Shown one piece after another: positions 30,991 through 41,763 of a stretch of 64,000 nucleotides of DNA. Location: positions 72,789,676 to 72,853,675 of the forward strand of contig CAMGYJ010000006.1 in the NCBI GenBank assembly GCA_946122785.1. Reading direction: 5' to 3'. Within the stretch, counting starts at the first letter, position 1. Each line of letters begins with the position of its first letter. The stretch is from Linum tenue (Eukaryota; Streptophyta; Magnoliopsida; Malpighiales; Linaceae). Position numbers and translations under genes: made by a program. The notes beneath the pieces were generated by a model. The model saw only the letters and a list, made by a program, of their open reading frames with translations. It had not been told where the DNA came from and searched no databases.

Positions 30991-31449
30991 ATGGCCAGCA
31001 TGCAACAGAGCAGGGCCGAGGGGCAGGAGAAGGCCCAGGAGTGGACCGACAGCATGCAGCAAAAGGCCGACTCCGCCAGCCACAAAACCGCCAGCTCCGC
31101 CGAATCCGCCAAGGAAGGCGCCCAGCAAAAGGCCGCCGCCGGCCAGGAGAAGGCCGCCAGCGCCGCGGAGACGGCCAAGGGCAAGGCCGAGTCCGCGGCC
31201 GAGGCCGCCAAGGACAAGGCCTCCCGGGCCGCGGACTCCACCAAGGAGACCCTTGGGCTGAAGGGAGAAACGGCCCAGGCGGCTAAGGACAGGACCGTGG
31301 GCGCGGCCCAGTCCGCCAAGGAGACGGCCCAAGAAGGTGCGGATAAAGGGGCCAACCTTCTCCAGCAAACTGGTGAGTCGGTGAAGAATATTGCGCAGGG
31401 GGCGGTGGATTCCGTGAAGAACACGCTTGGAATGGGCGAGAGGAAGTGA
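30991..31449 (+). CDS. Late embryogenesis abundant (LEA group 3-like) protein
   Basis: A 152-residue, single-exon, highly hydrophilic protein made of Ala/Lys/Glu-rich repeats (KAESAAEAAKDKASRAAD, SAKEGAQQKAAAGQEKAASA). Cysteine and tryptophan are almost absent, apart from one early Trp. Such 11-residue-like repeats fold into amphipathic helices on drying and protect membranes and proteins during desiccation or cold. The end, GESVKNIAQGAVDSVKNTLG, is typical of small LEA proteins of vegetative tissues. There is no signal peptide, so the protein is likely cytosolic. Codon use is strongly GC-rich. Expression is probably stress- or ABA-induced by family analogy, not shown by the sequence. Confidence 0.9.
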   Translation: MASMQQSRAEGQEKAQEWTDSMQQKADSASHKTASSAESAKEGAQQKAAAGQEKAASAAETAKGKAESAAEAAKDKASRAADSTKETLGLKGETAQAAKDRTVGAAQSAKETAQEGADKGANLLQQTGESVKNIAQGAVDSVKNTLGMGERK

Positions 31450-32588
31450 TGATTCAAGATAATGCAGGAGCAGGAGGAGGATGGAGAATAAATAAAAAAA
31501 ACTTGAACTCATAATACAAGTATAGCTCTCTTCGTTTCTCGATGATGAAAGTGTTGAGAGTTAAATTTTCTAAGCTATTTTTTATATATAAGTTTCGTAT
31601 TTCTTTTTTACTGTTTTTTCTCCCTTTGTGTGTAATGATTTCTGTTTTTGCCTTCCAATTTTGTTCAAAATTGTGAAGAATAGTTGTGATGAATACAAAA
31701 ATTTATGTAAACAAATTCCGTGCGATCTTAGCAAAGATGTATGGTGTTTTTATTTACTTTCCTTTTCATTCACCAACCTTTTGTTTCGAATTTGAATAGT
31801 TTTATTATGTGACTTTTAATAAATTACGATAATTTCAAAATTACTGGATGAGAAAGATTGACAGTTTATCTATTCAAAATTTTCAAATTACGGGAAGAGA
31901 TGTATGTGCCATAATGTAAACGCAATTTTTTGCCACTGAATCCATAAATTCCATCTCGTTACAACCCGCCTATCAACAACATTTATGATGTCTACACAAA
32001 TCGTCTCATGCCTCCAATTGAGTCTCTCCTCCCTTATCCAATTTGTATAATGTTCTCCATCAAATTCGAACCGACTTTTTGTAATATTAGAATATTAGAA
32101 TGTATTGTTTGGCTTGTATGAATTTTCAACAATTATCAACAATGATGTATTAGTATATGAAGTACTGGTAAAATTCTTAAATGACTCCCTTGCTCTTTTA
32201 CTTTTATTTCTTCCCTTCTTTGTAATAGAAAATCCAGTACAAAGAGTTGAAAATTCAACATTTTACTAGGGATGAATTATTCAATGCTTTGAGTAGAGCT
32301 AAAGCATTGAAGAACTCACATGGAGATGTATATCAACATTACATTGATGTTTAATATCATAATATTGGTTCTAAATAGAATCAAAATAACAAAAAAAATT
32401 GTTATATCATGTATTCTAAGAATCATAGGGGTAGAATACTTGCTTGCGAAATTACCTATATTCATTTTAAGTTTTTAACACAACCTGGTCTAAAGAGGGG
32501 GCAAAAAACAATCAACATTGGGGCATAATGGCATAACAGATTAACAGAAGCCCTGCATGCATGGTAGTTTCAATTTCATATAAGTCGA
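31450..32588. other. AT-rich intergenic sequence downstream of LEA
   Basis: This contains the LEA 3' untranslated region, with AATAAA near 31488, followed by AT-rich spacer. No gene or clear repeat is recognised. It ends at the target site CTATCCAT (32589-32596) of the outer hAT element. Confidence 0.55.
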
Positions 32589-32741
32589 CTATCCATTAGG
32601 GCTGAAAATTTTTCCAACCCGTTTCAGATCCGTCCCTTTATTCAGTTTGACCCATCCCTGAAGGATCAAGATATATAACTGACCAGTATCGTTCCTATCT
32701 CCTTCTTGACCCTATCTGACTCTCAAAGGTTGGGACGGATT

Positions 32742-33450
32742 CAGGAGCGGACCCACGCATATTTGGGGGTGTCACCGGACACCCCTAAATTTGGAAAACG
32801 ATTATTTAAACCCCGGTGGTAAATTACGTATGAACAAAAAAAAAATATAATTGATAGTCGGGGACATTCCTGAAATTTAAAAAAAGATTATCCTACTCTC
32901 ATTTTCTAGTTTGGGTATGAGAATATAAGTGGTAGTTTGGGTAATTCAAACCTAGGACACTATGATTATTAATAAACATAATTTCTATTAAGCTACAAGC
33001 CTACAACTCATTTGTTGTTCGGTATTAAACACTGTGTAATAGTAAGATGTCATTCACTATCTCTAATTATTTTCTAAACCTAACAATTAAACAAATTTCA
33101 AGCTACCCTTAATTTGTATTGATTTTATGGTTGTACGAAAAGTGTTGAAAGAGTCTTTTCAGCTTTGGATTACATAAAAAACAAGTTTAGGAATCAAATA
33201 TGTGATCAGTTCGTGAATGATTGTCTAGTAGGATACACAAATACAATTATTTTGAGCAATGTAGGCACCAAGTGTATTCTCCAATTATTTTCGAATATGA
33301 AAACATATAGTTGACTTTTTTAAGTTGTACGAGTCAAGTATTTTCTTATTTAAGAATTATTTAATTTTTATTAATTATTTAAGACTTATTTTATTTAATT
33401 TATTTTTTAGAAGGGGACACCCCTATGTAAAATTCTTGAGTCCGCCACTG
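32742..33450. mobile_element. Inner hAT element nested in the outer one
   Basis: The 709-bp element begins CAGGAGCGGACCCACG and ends GAGTCCGCCACTG, a hAT-type CAG...CTG terminus. The inner subterminal inverted match GGTGTCACCGGACACCCCTA also recurs as GGGGACACCCCTA. Flanks GACGGATT (32734-32741) and GACGAATC (33451-33458) match at 6 of 8 positions and look like an aged 8-bp duplication. It retains a piece of transposase, so it is an internally deleted copy and not a pure MITE. Confidence 0.8.
33144..33260 (+). pseudogene. hAT transposase dimerisation-domain remnant
   Basis: In one frame the sequence reads VERVFSALDYIKNKFRNQIC followed by DQFVNDCLVGYTNTIIL. This matches the C-terminal hAT dimerisation region (VER.FS....K...R......LND.LV.YI.....) of the zinc-finger MYM/TTF-type hAT proteins. 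No upstream catalytic part remains, so it is a fossil inside the inner hAT element. Confidence 0.8.
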
Positions 33451-33865
33451 GACGAATCGAGTCAGTGGGTCGACCCTAATCAACTCACTAATTTTTAAAA
33501 ATTTCTGTTTTGGTGCCCAAAATTATTTTTCTTACAAATTAGTACCCAAACTTTAATTTTTTACAAGTAAGTCCATAAATTTGATGGTAAAATTACGTTT
33601 TGGTACCCAAAAAATTTCATTTTTACAATTTAATACCTACCCCTTTAAAACTTTACAAAAAGCCCCAATGTAGTATGAGATATTTGTTATTGCTAAGGGT
33701 CAGGGGGTCAAAAAGTGACCCGTCCTTAAGTTGTCCCTACCCATCCCGACCCTTACAGAATCAACAAATAAGTCATCCCTAATCTGACCCTATAGACAAA
33801 AGGGCACGTCTCGACACTCAGGGACAGGTCAGTGGGTCTTCCAAGCTTATACCCCTACTATCCAT

Positions 33866-34623
33866 GATAGGTGATGGATAACATTATGGGCCGGATAATA
33901 TAGGCCAAACCTAATATGGAATTTACCTAAGCCCAAAAGGAAAATAGTCAGGTATGTAGAAAGAGCCCATAGCTCCAGAACGGATTTCGAAGATGACGAT
34001 TGTGAATTTGTGCTAGTATCACTTGATTGGTTGTATTAGGTTACCAAAAACTGGTCATGGACTCATGGTAAGTAATTCTCCTCCTTCTCCGGTTGATTCA
34101 ATGGTTCCACCGTAATTCTCCAATCTTCTTCCCATAATCCGTAACCAAATCGCTGCATTGACGATTTGATGCTGCTTCTCTACGCATTGTGCATTGAAGT
34201 TACCATAAACTTGCATCTGTATCTATCACGAAAATAGCGGATTAACCCGATCCACCCGACCCATGTACACCCCTAATACTTTCTAAGTAACTAAGGTCGC
34301 TATCAGCCTTTTTATCATTTTATTCATCACATTCACTGCTCTCTGCCACTAAAAAGTGCGTGGGCTCCGCCATCACTGCTCTCTTGCAGGTTACTTCTTT
34401 TAATTAACGCTAGTTGTGGTCCAGCATATCATAACTTCATTCCACAGCCGAATATTTCCATTTGGCAAAAAAAAAAAAAAAAAAAAAAAAAAACTAGCCA
34501 CAGCAGCAATTACTACAGAATCACCATCATCATTATGAAATTGCTGTTACACATTCATGACTGTTCCTTTCTATACATTGATGATCATCGTCTTAATCCA
34601 TTAATTCTGCGGTAATAATGCTC
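33866..34623. other. Spacer with a 27-base A tract
   Basis: No gene is recognised. An A27 run at 34467-34493 could be the tail of an old retroposon, but no coding remnant or target duplication was found around it. The right end is probably the 3' untranslated region of the minus-strand coiled-coil gene. Confidence 0.5.
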
Positions 34624-37063
34624 CTAATCCGCTACCACTTTCACCACCCGTTTGACGAATGAGAAGTTGGGTTTACCTTTACCGCCGAGGACGAAGCTGG
34701 ACGGATTCTTGTTCTTGTTCCTGCTGCCGACGATTCTCAAACTCTGCCGCAGAATGTCTGCCTCCCGTGCCCTGTTGAACTCTCCCCGCTCCGCCGCAAC
34801 GAGCCTCGCTTTCAGATCCTCTATCGTCTCTTCCTTCAACTTCAGTTCCATCTTCAGCTCCTGTATCAAGACGTTTTCTTCTTCCTCTGCTGCTCTGCGG
34901 TGCATCAATCCACCTCCTGAAACAACATTTTGTTTGAATGGAAGTTAGAACTAGGTAGGGAAGATCGGTTTGATTTATCATGATATATAAAATTCATAAT
35001 TAACTTTATCTCAATAAATCAAGCAAGTGATGGAAACGTAACCCACGTTTCAAGGGTTTGCTCGTAGCTCACGAACGGGAGAACGACTTGGGCATCGATA
35101 AACCTTTAGTTTTATTATTCGATAACCTGAACTAATGCCGGACATACAATATATAGACTACTAACCGAAACCTTAACCCTACCCTGGCCGACTCGGACTC
35201 CTACGAGACCTCCTCCTACTGGACTTCTAACAATTAACTAATGACCCCACTAACCGAACACTAATGACCCAATCCCAAAAGCCCACCTTTCTGCATCGGC
35301 CTCCCTATCCCGACGTGTACCCATCAGCAAGTTATCAAGATCATCAGTTGGTTTATAACATGATATCAAAACCGATTTGGTCAAGTGGTCAAGTTTTCAA
35401 ATCTCTATGACTCACAACATTAACACTTGATATAAGCACCAGATATGGTGGACAAGTGCAAACTTCAAAATCGTGTGTGTTGATATAAGAACCATATATA
35501 ATTAAATTTGAAATTGAGATCAACAAAAAATTTCTAGTCATAAAAACAGAAAGACATGAATTGTGCAAGAAGTTCTTTCGGTGAAAACGTCATGCGACTA
35601 GGAGGACATAAGATTTATTGGTCAAGCCAAAAAGATTGCCGACAGGATATGCTCCTCCTAACTATACTATGGTTCAACGTTTAAAAACCCTACAAATATT
35701 GGCGGCTAGCTGGATCGAAAATACCAGATATCGGACCAAAAATAATAATCAATTTTAAAAGTACAAATGAAGCACGATCAAACCGTAATTTGGATGCAAA
35801 ATATACCCTGTCATTAACTTTCTGGAGATAATTTCCACTACGATTTCAAAATCATTCCTATTGCTATGCCACCAAGATGCTAAAGTTTCGTCTTTTGTCT
35901 TTCAGGAGTTTGAACCAGATGGGAACAAAAGGCGAAATGGGCAGAGTCTGAAACAGCAACTAACTCATGGCCATCCATATGTCATTTAGCACCATAGGAA
36001 TATGCGAGTAACATTCATGAAAACCTATTTTCTTTTGTCTCTACTTTATATGGGTGTTATTTTGACAAAAGGAGCCGTCACCTCCACTGCAGGAACAGTA
36101 GAATAAGTGAACAATGAAAAATACAGAGGAAGAGAGATGGGACATTTGAATGTTAGATGAGATGATATAACTCCTCCCACCTATTAAAAAAAACTGGTTG
36201 ATTTATGGTGAGATGACAACACTGAGTTTTATAAAATCACAAGTGGTTCCACAGAACCCAAAAAGGCAAAAAGACCATGTCAAGCCTAGCCATGATAAGA
36301 ACAGAGAACAGTAGTATCTTACTATGCACTGAACTGCAAGGCTCAAAAAGATTGGAACTTGAAATTCATTCATGGTTATGTTATGTATAATGAAATTGCA
36401 GCCATCAAATTGGGTTTCTGTAACTTTCCTTGAACTGACTGCTGGGCTCAAAAAGATTGGAACTTGAAATTCATTCATGGTTATGTTATGTATAATGAAA
36501 TTGCAGCCATGAGAGGCAGAGAAAAGAAAAAGATGGAACCAATTACCAGGATGAGTGTTCTGAATGAGATCATCAAGCTCGGTTTTGATGGCAAGGTAGA
36601 GCTTCTTCCATTTATCAGCAGCAGCATCTCTGAGTGCCCTCTCCTCCCTCATCTGCTGCAGCAAGAAGTTAGTGGCTGTCCCACCTGAGAGTTGCCATTG
36701 CCAATATGCATTACATTCTTCTTCTTCCTCCACATTTTGTTTACATTCTTCCACCATCTTGTTCCCACCACCCAATTCCAACCCTTTGACAATCTCTTCT
36801 TTCTCTTCCACGAGCTTCTTCAGCCTCTTCACTTCCTCCTTGAGCTTCCTCTTCTCTTGCTTCCACTCTGCTTCCTTGAATGCAAAAACCATGAAATCCC
36901 TCTCATAGGCTTTGCTCTGTTTCTCTCTGTCGTAAATGATTGCTTCCAACTCCTCTTCCAGTAGCTTCACTCTCTCTCCTTCTTTAACACTGCTGCATTT
37001 CTTCTTCCCGGTAAAGCAAATCATGGCGGTTATACCCTGTTCATAGGTCTTGGTGGAGTTCAA
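34624..37063 (-). CDS. Plant coiled-coil protein of unknown function
   Basis: Two exons on the minus strand (36547-37063 and 34624-34916) join in phase across a 1.63 kb intron to 269 residues. The first exon is mostly coiled coil (VKLLEEELEAIIYDREKQSK, WKQEKRKLKEEVKRLKKLVE), then WQWQLSGGTATNFLLQQMRE and DKWKKLYLAIKTELDDLIQ. The second holds ENVLIQELKMELKLKEETIE and READILRQSLRIVGSR with a basic C-terminus. I recognise the general pattern of a plant-specific coiled-coil family but cannot name a function. It has no signal peptide or membrane segment. The ATG at 37063 is the first in frame; MICFTGKKK at 37024 is an alternative start. The intron holds a 66-bp duplication and a possible LTR remnant. 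Confidence 0.82.
35030..35380 (+). mobile_element. Possible decayed LTR and primer binding site
   Basis: Inside the coiled-coil gene intron, the sequence ATAACA|TGATATCAAAACCGATTTGG near 35357-35376 resembles an LTR end followed by the initiator-methionine primer site (TGGTATCAGAGCC). There are about three mismatches in the first twelve bases. The preceding roughly 330 bases contain LTR-like text and a C-rich end. No second LTR or coding remnant was found, so this is tentative. Confidence 0.35.
36340..36510. repeat. Exact 66-bp direct duplication with 39-bp spacer
   Basis: Copies lie at 36340-36405 and 36445-36510. Both read GGCTCAAAAAGATTGGAACT onward to GAAATTGCAGCCAT, and I see no difference between them. 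They lie in the intron of the coiled-coil gene, the second only about 36 bases from its 5' splice site. Identity suggests a recent slippage or repair event. Confidence 0.88.
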
Positions 37064-37435
37064 TAAGAAAAAGAAGAGGTAGATTGCTTTAAGAAGAGAG
37101 ATGAAGAAGAAGGGAAATTTGGGTTTGTTCTTGTGGCTTATTACTTATTAGTAGCCAGCTAGCTAGAGTAGAGGTGAAGGTGTTGGTTATATGGTTTGTT
37201 TGTTTGTTTGTATTTCAGAAGAGAGAAGTGTGTGATTGACATGAATTCTTTAGCTTATGGGCTCCCTCTTTCATCAATCAATGAAGAGATGGGATTCTAC
37301 CAACGAAAATGAAAGAGATGGGACATGGGAGCATGGAGTAGTCGGCCTATCCGGGAAAGTAGCACTTCTTCTTCTACAGAAACATATTTTTTTGGTAGAA
37401 AAGTGGGACGCTAAAAGGGCGCTCCTGTCTGATAC

Positions 37436-37687
37436 TTAAATTAAACGAGTTTGGGGAACGTCCATTGAGTCATACTGATACAAAAGCCAAAAGTTTAGCC
37501 CGGAGTCATTAGACTCTAAAACATGAAAGCCTAAACAAAGGGAGTGACCTTTATTAGCTAAGTAATCAGCCGCCTTGTTTCCTTCTCTGAACGTGTGAGA
37601 GATACGAACCTCCCAATTTTGCTGGATGAGCTTCTGGAACTGCCTCCAAATTCCAAAAGCAATGATAACGGCCTTCATACGACCCAA
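37436..37687 (-). pseudogene. LINE RNase H C-terminal fragment
   Basis: The minus strand encodes KLIQQNWEVRISHTFREGNK then AADYLANKGHSL. This matches the final part of plant LINE-type RNase H, in which V.H..RE.N..AD.LA is diagnostic. It ends DVPQTRLI with a stop, as in other plant LINE copies. The reverse transcriptase and the first half of RNase H are missing. It is an isolated 5'-truncated remnant, unrelated in position to the LINE at 13-16 kb, and no poly(A) tail is obvious. Confidence 0.78.
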
Positions 37688-38646
37688 GTGATGTCATAAT
37701 GTTGAGAAACATATTTTTTACGTATGAGCCATGTACAATACTAATTGTTAGTTTTGAACAATAATTGTTAATTTTGCGAACTCGGCCGTGGCCGAAAAAA
37801 TAATTTTATGTTACTTTGTTCTACAAATTGTAACAACTAGAAACTAACTTATTTTGCAACCACATTAGATTATAGTTGAAACCGGTCTTAAACCACACAT
37901 AAAATAGAGAATGGATAGTGTTGGGCATATGAAAAAGGGCATCATTATGATTGGAAAATAATGGAGAGAAAAAAAGTCATTTGCAATGATTAGTGGAGAG
38001 CAATCATTTGAGAGTTGCGTTGAAATCAATTTATCTCGTTCTGTTTTTTCGTCAAACGAGTCACTTGTATCAAATGACTAATGCGGATAACCGTGAGATG
38101 CTAAAAAGAAGTGCTTATATAGAAATTAAGATACTAAAAGGAATATACAAGGATATATATCTATGCATGAATCATGCACAATCTCAATCGACTCTAAACA
38201 ACAAAACAAAAAAAGCTTTATGAAAGCGCTAATAAAACAACAATCGTCTCTTCTAACGATGCTGCTAACTTTCATACCCGAACGAGAAAAAACGTCTGAA
38301 ACCATCGAAGAATGTCGAGGCATATCCACCCTGGAACAATGAGTAACACACGTATGTGGATTTCTGACAAAGTGATGGCACCACCATTTCGGCCACTTTA
38401 ATTTATTTACTTACTACTAATTAGTAGGATAGGATTATTTGTTGGAGGAAATGTGAAGCATAACGGTTACATTTTCCAGAGTGCATGGATCAATTATGAG
38501 CCTGCCTCCACAACCTTCAAGTTTGGTCCCACGTCACAAGGAGGATCGAGGGCAAGTACTAGTGTTTCCTTTTGTTTGTTTGGTTGTGCACTCTAATATC
38601 TTTTTAGACTATACTAGGGTGTAGCGTGAAGAATTAGTTAGATTAC
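37688..38646. other. Intergenic sequence, no gene recognised
   Basis: AT-rich spacer with short frames only. No RNA gene, element termini or conserved motif was identified. Confidence 0.5.
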
Positions 38647-39110
38647 AAGGTTGTCAATCCGCGGGTTGATCCACGGGTCGACTCAATTTGACTCTGACCC
38701 GGTGAGAAAAACGGGCCGCACGCACCCTTCGGGCCGACCGCTATTAGGTACTGGGTTGGAGGTCAAATTGTGTCATTTTTCTTTAGTTTGCGAAATGCGC
38801 ATATTTTCCAATTTTTCTTTTCGCCTAACTCAATTTTTGGAATACTAAGTTGAACATTTGAATATTTATGTTATATAAGTGTGTGTGAATTTTCACTATA
38901 TGTTGGATCTAAGTACGATATGTTATTTTGGTATAATATTATATGTTATAACTCATATGTTAGATAAAATTTGATATAATTTATGAGGATAAGTGCAATA
39001 TAATGACTCTTTCTATATTTCCGAGCCAAACCGGGCTAAAACGGTTGACCCACTAACCCTTGACCCACTAGCTCGACCTGGTCCGGGTCAACCAGTGGGT
39101 TGACAACCTT
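38647..39110. mobile_element. MITE of the AAGGTTGTCAA family, copy 2
   Basis: The 464-bp element starts AAGGTTGTCAATCCGCGGGT and ends CAGTGGGTTGACAACCTT. It aligns along nearly its whole length with the element at 12492-12921 in the same orientation. Shared words include GGGTTGGAGGTCAAATTGTG, TTTTCGCCTAACTCAAT and GTGTGTGAATTTTCACTATA. Differences are scattered point changes and small indels, so the two insertions are not very recent. No clear target duplication was found. Confidence 0.82.
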
Positions 39111-39183
39111 GGTTGATTGCAATAATTTGAGTTTTGGAAGCAACAGTGGAGTCACCTTTATTGGACTGTGTCACATAACATTC

Positions 39184-39586
39184 TTAAAATTTAGGGTAAA
39201 TACAATATATTAGCAAATAACTATTAAGCAGCGGGGGATTATAGTCACAACTACCGAAATTGGCCAACCGTTAAGTCTTCGTTAACACTTCTGTTAGTAA
39301 TGATGACTAGGCTTTTACGATGCTGAGCTATCTCCCACGTGGCAGTCATCATATAATATTTTTTACGATGCTGAGCTGTCTCCCACGTGACAGTCATCAT
39401 ATAATATTTTTTACGATCCTGACATGGCATTCTCTGTTAAAAATTTGAAAATAGTAACGGGCTGTTAGCCAAATCTTGACACACAACAATAGTTATGGCT
39501 AATAATTTGTATTTCGATAGCCGTGGCTATAATTCCCCACTGCTTAATAGTTATGACTAATATATTGTATTTACCCTAAATTTTAA
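39184..39586. mobile_element. MITE with long inverted termini carrying duplicated G-box repeats
   Basis: The left end TTAAAATTTAGGGTAAATAC is matched by the inverted right end GTATTTACCCTAAATTTTAA. Complementarity continues about 55 bases inward through AATATATTAG and CTATTAAGCAG. The interior holds two 48-base direct repeats (39313-39360 and 39361-39408) plus a partial third. Each full unit contains a perfect G-box core, CACGTG (39336-39341 and 39384-39389). No coding capacity is present. Confidence 0.8.
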
Positions 39587-39742
39587 TAAAAAATTATTAA
39601 CCATAAAAAGATTTAGAAGTAGTATTTGAATACTAGAGGTTTATGTAATATGAGAAGTTTTCACCTAAGAATATATGCTATGAATGTTTTTCCCCACTCA
39701 TTTTCTAATACGAAAAAATACAACATGGTTGTTTATACAAAA

Positions 39743-40649
39743 GAAACTCGTATTAATAAAGTATTATTTTTCTTTTATGATCGATTATGTGAATATTAAT
39801 TTATAAAATCTTATATATTTATTCATATATTTACATCGTGTAAACGACACGTCAGTTTTAACCTTTTGGTTCAGCAACTGTTCGGTGGTAATATTTTACC
39901 AGTAATATTGATCTCCGGAATGTGAGGGAGGAGGACGAAGAAGCAGTTAGTTCACTATCAAGTCTTTCAGAAACTCGTATTAATAAAGTATTTTTTTTCT
40001 TTCATGACTGATTATGTGAATATTAATTTATAAAATCTTATATATTTATTCATATATTTACATCGTGTAAACGACACGTCTGTTTTAACCTTTTGGTTCA
40101 GCCACTGTTCGGTGGTAATATTTGACCGGTAATATCGATCTCCGGAATATGAGGGAGGAGGACGAAGAAGCAGTTAGTTCACTATCAGTCTTTCAGAAAC
40201 TCGTATTAATAAAGTATTCTTTTTCTTTTATGAACGATTACGTGAATATTAATTTATAAAATCTTATATATTTATTCATATATTTACATCGTGTAAACGA
40301 CACGTCTGTTTTAACCTTTTGGTTCAGCCACTGTTCGGTGGTAATATTTGACCGGTAATATTGATCTTCGGAATGTGAGGGAGGAGGACGAAGAAGCAGT
40401 TAGTTCACTATCAGTCTTTCTAGAAACTCGTATTAATAAAGTATTCTTTTTCTTTTATGAACGATTACGTGAATATTAATTTATAAAATCTTATATATTT
40501 ATTCATATGTTTACATCGTGTAAACGACACGTCTGTTTTAACCTTTTGGTTTAGCCACTGTTCGGTGGTAATATTTGACCGGTAATATTGATCTCCGGAA
40601 TGTGAGGGAGGAGGACGAAGGAGCAGTTAGTTCACTATCAATCTTTCAG
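39743..40649. repeat. Four tandem copies of a 227-bp unit
   Basis: Units start at about 39743, 39970, 40196 and 40423, each opening GAAACTCGTATTAATAAAGT. Each continues with TTCATATATTTACATCGTGT, AAACGACACGTC and GAGGGAGGAGGACGAAG, and ends near ACTATCAGTCTTTCA. Copies differ by a few percent at most. The array lies between a MITE and the histidyl-tRNA synthetase fragment. It encodes no protein and could be a local satellite seed. Confidence 0.93.
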
Positions 40650-41372
40650 ATACATCAACAGTATAATTTATAGCTGAAAAGTAAAACTGCACCCTCCATT
40701 CAAATTTTCCTGCCCATAGAGTGATTTTAGGAAGCTGATGTGGCAGAGTGTTACGCGGGAAAAAAAGGAGTCCTCGCCTGATTTCAGAACCAAAAAACTG
40801 TCCACTACCCACCTTTTCTCCTGCAAGGCCACGTTGTCATTTAATTTGCATTTATTTTTATTTGGCTGAAATAAGCCCACCTTTTCTACTGTTATTAAGA
40901 GAGAGAAGAAATTCACAGAAAGGGAATCGCAATTGCAATCACATTACAGAGAGAGAGGGGGAAAGGTGAAAGGGAGAAGGAAGGAATGTGGTCGGGGATC
41001 AAGGACAGCTCTTGAAGGAGGTCCGGTGTGGCGTCGTGGAGACGTAGCCTTGCTGCGCCGAAGTTGAGGTTTCGGACCGCCGCTGTAATCACCGTCGCGC
41101 TCGGACGAATCAGAGGTGGGAAGAAGCCGTTGGAGTTGGAGTCGAAGGTGACTCCCAGCGAAGCCTGCGCCTCCTGGATCGATTTGGGGCTGCGATGGAT
41201 CGAATGTTAGGGTTTGGAGGCGGCGGGAATTTGGGGTTCTGAGGAGGACCTGGATCGATTTGGGGTGCATATTTGTGGGTAAACTTTTGTAGGGTTTGGG
41301 AAGACAAAATTGAATCGTGTAATTGAGGAGAGAAATCGGAAGAACACCGTCTCCCCCGCCGCCACGAACCCT
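40650..41372. other. Possible leader of the HisRS-like fragment
   Basis: This contains a GA-rich stretch (AGAGAGAGGGGGAAAGG near 40950) and GC-rich DNA from 40985 to 41230. Both look more like a 5' leader or exon of a gene than like spacer. A frame at about 41028-41210 (SLAAPKLRFRTAAVITVALG) is open, but I do not recognise it. Confidence 0.35.
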
Positions 41373-41763
41373 GCTTCTTCTAAACGTGCACTGGATGAAC
41401 TGGATATTCTTTTTGAAGCTTTGGACCGTTCAAAGTGCATTAGCAAAGTTGTTTTTGACTTGAGCCTTGCCAGAGGGCTTGATTACTATACTGGAGTCAT
41501 ATACGAGGCTGTCTTCAAAGGAACTACACAAGTGCGTTACTATCATTGCCGTTCTGTTACTCCAACTTTGATCTGGGATTTTGTTTGTCAGTAAGTCTGG
41601 TCTAATGTATTGATCCTTTCAGGTTGGTTCGATTGCGGCTGGTGGGCGTTATGACAACCTTATCGGCATGTTTGGCACCAAGCAAGTCCCTGCTGTTGGA
41701 GTCAGCCTGGGGATCGAACGTGTGTTTGCTATAATGGAGCAGGTTCAGAAGGACAGGAACCAG
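41373..41763 (+). pseudogene. Two-exon fragment of cytosolic histidyl-tRNA synthetase
   Basis: Two adjacent exons (about 41373-41531 and 41623-41763) with good GT..AG borders encode part of the class II catalytic core. The first gives ALDELDILFEALDRSKCISK and SLARGLDYYTGVIYEAV, the histidine-specific ARGLDYYTG motif. The second gives [20 protein letters not shown] and [17 protein letters not shown], which includes class II motif 3 with its arginine. The N-terminal catalytic part (motifs 1 and 2) and the C-terminal anticodon-binding domain are not found on either side. It cannot encode a working synthetase. The reading frame in the fragment is intact, so capture or truncation is fairly recent. 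Confidence 0.85.

Larger units (their letters stand above)
32597..33857. mobile_element. Outer non-autonomous hAT element with 8-bp target duplication
   Basis: The element begins TAGGGCTGAAAA and ends TATACCCCTA, an imperfect inverted pair starting TAGGG. It is flanked by the exact 8-bp repeat CTATCCAT at 32589-32596 and 33858-33865, the hAT target length. Subterminal regions contain many GGGTC/GACCC words in both orientations. A second hAT element is inserted inside. The right half (about 33490-33670) carries an inverted module also present in the Tourist-like MITE near 10.6 kb. Confidence 0.85.

Noticed and set aside
30897..31512. Minus-strand frames over the LEA gene
   Set aside because: Complement of a repetitive Ala/Lys/Glu coding sequence, giving Leu/Ala/Pro-rich nonsense peptides.
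36203..36546. In-frame continuation of the coiled-coil exon past the donor site
   Set aside because: The peptide beyond the donor repeats because of the 66-bp duplication and loses coiled-coil character. Splicing to 34916 restores the phase.
39743..40649. CRISPR-like array
   Set aside because: The 227-bp units are head-to-tail without spacers and the genome is a plant; it is an ordinary tandem repeat.
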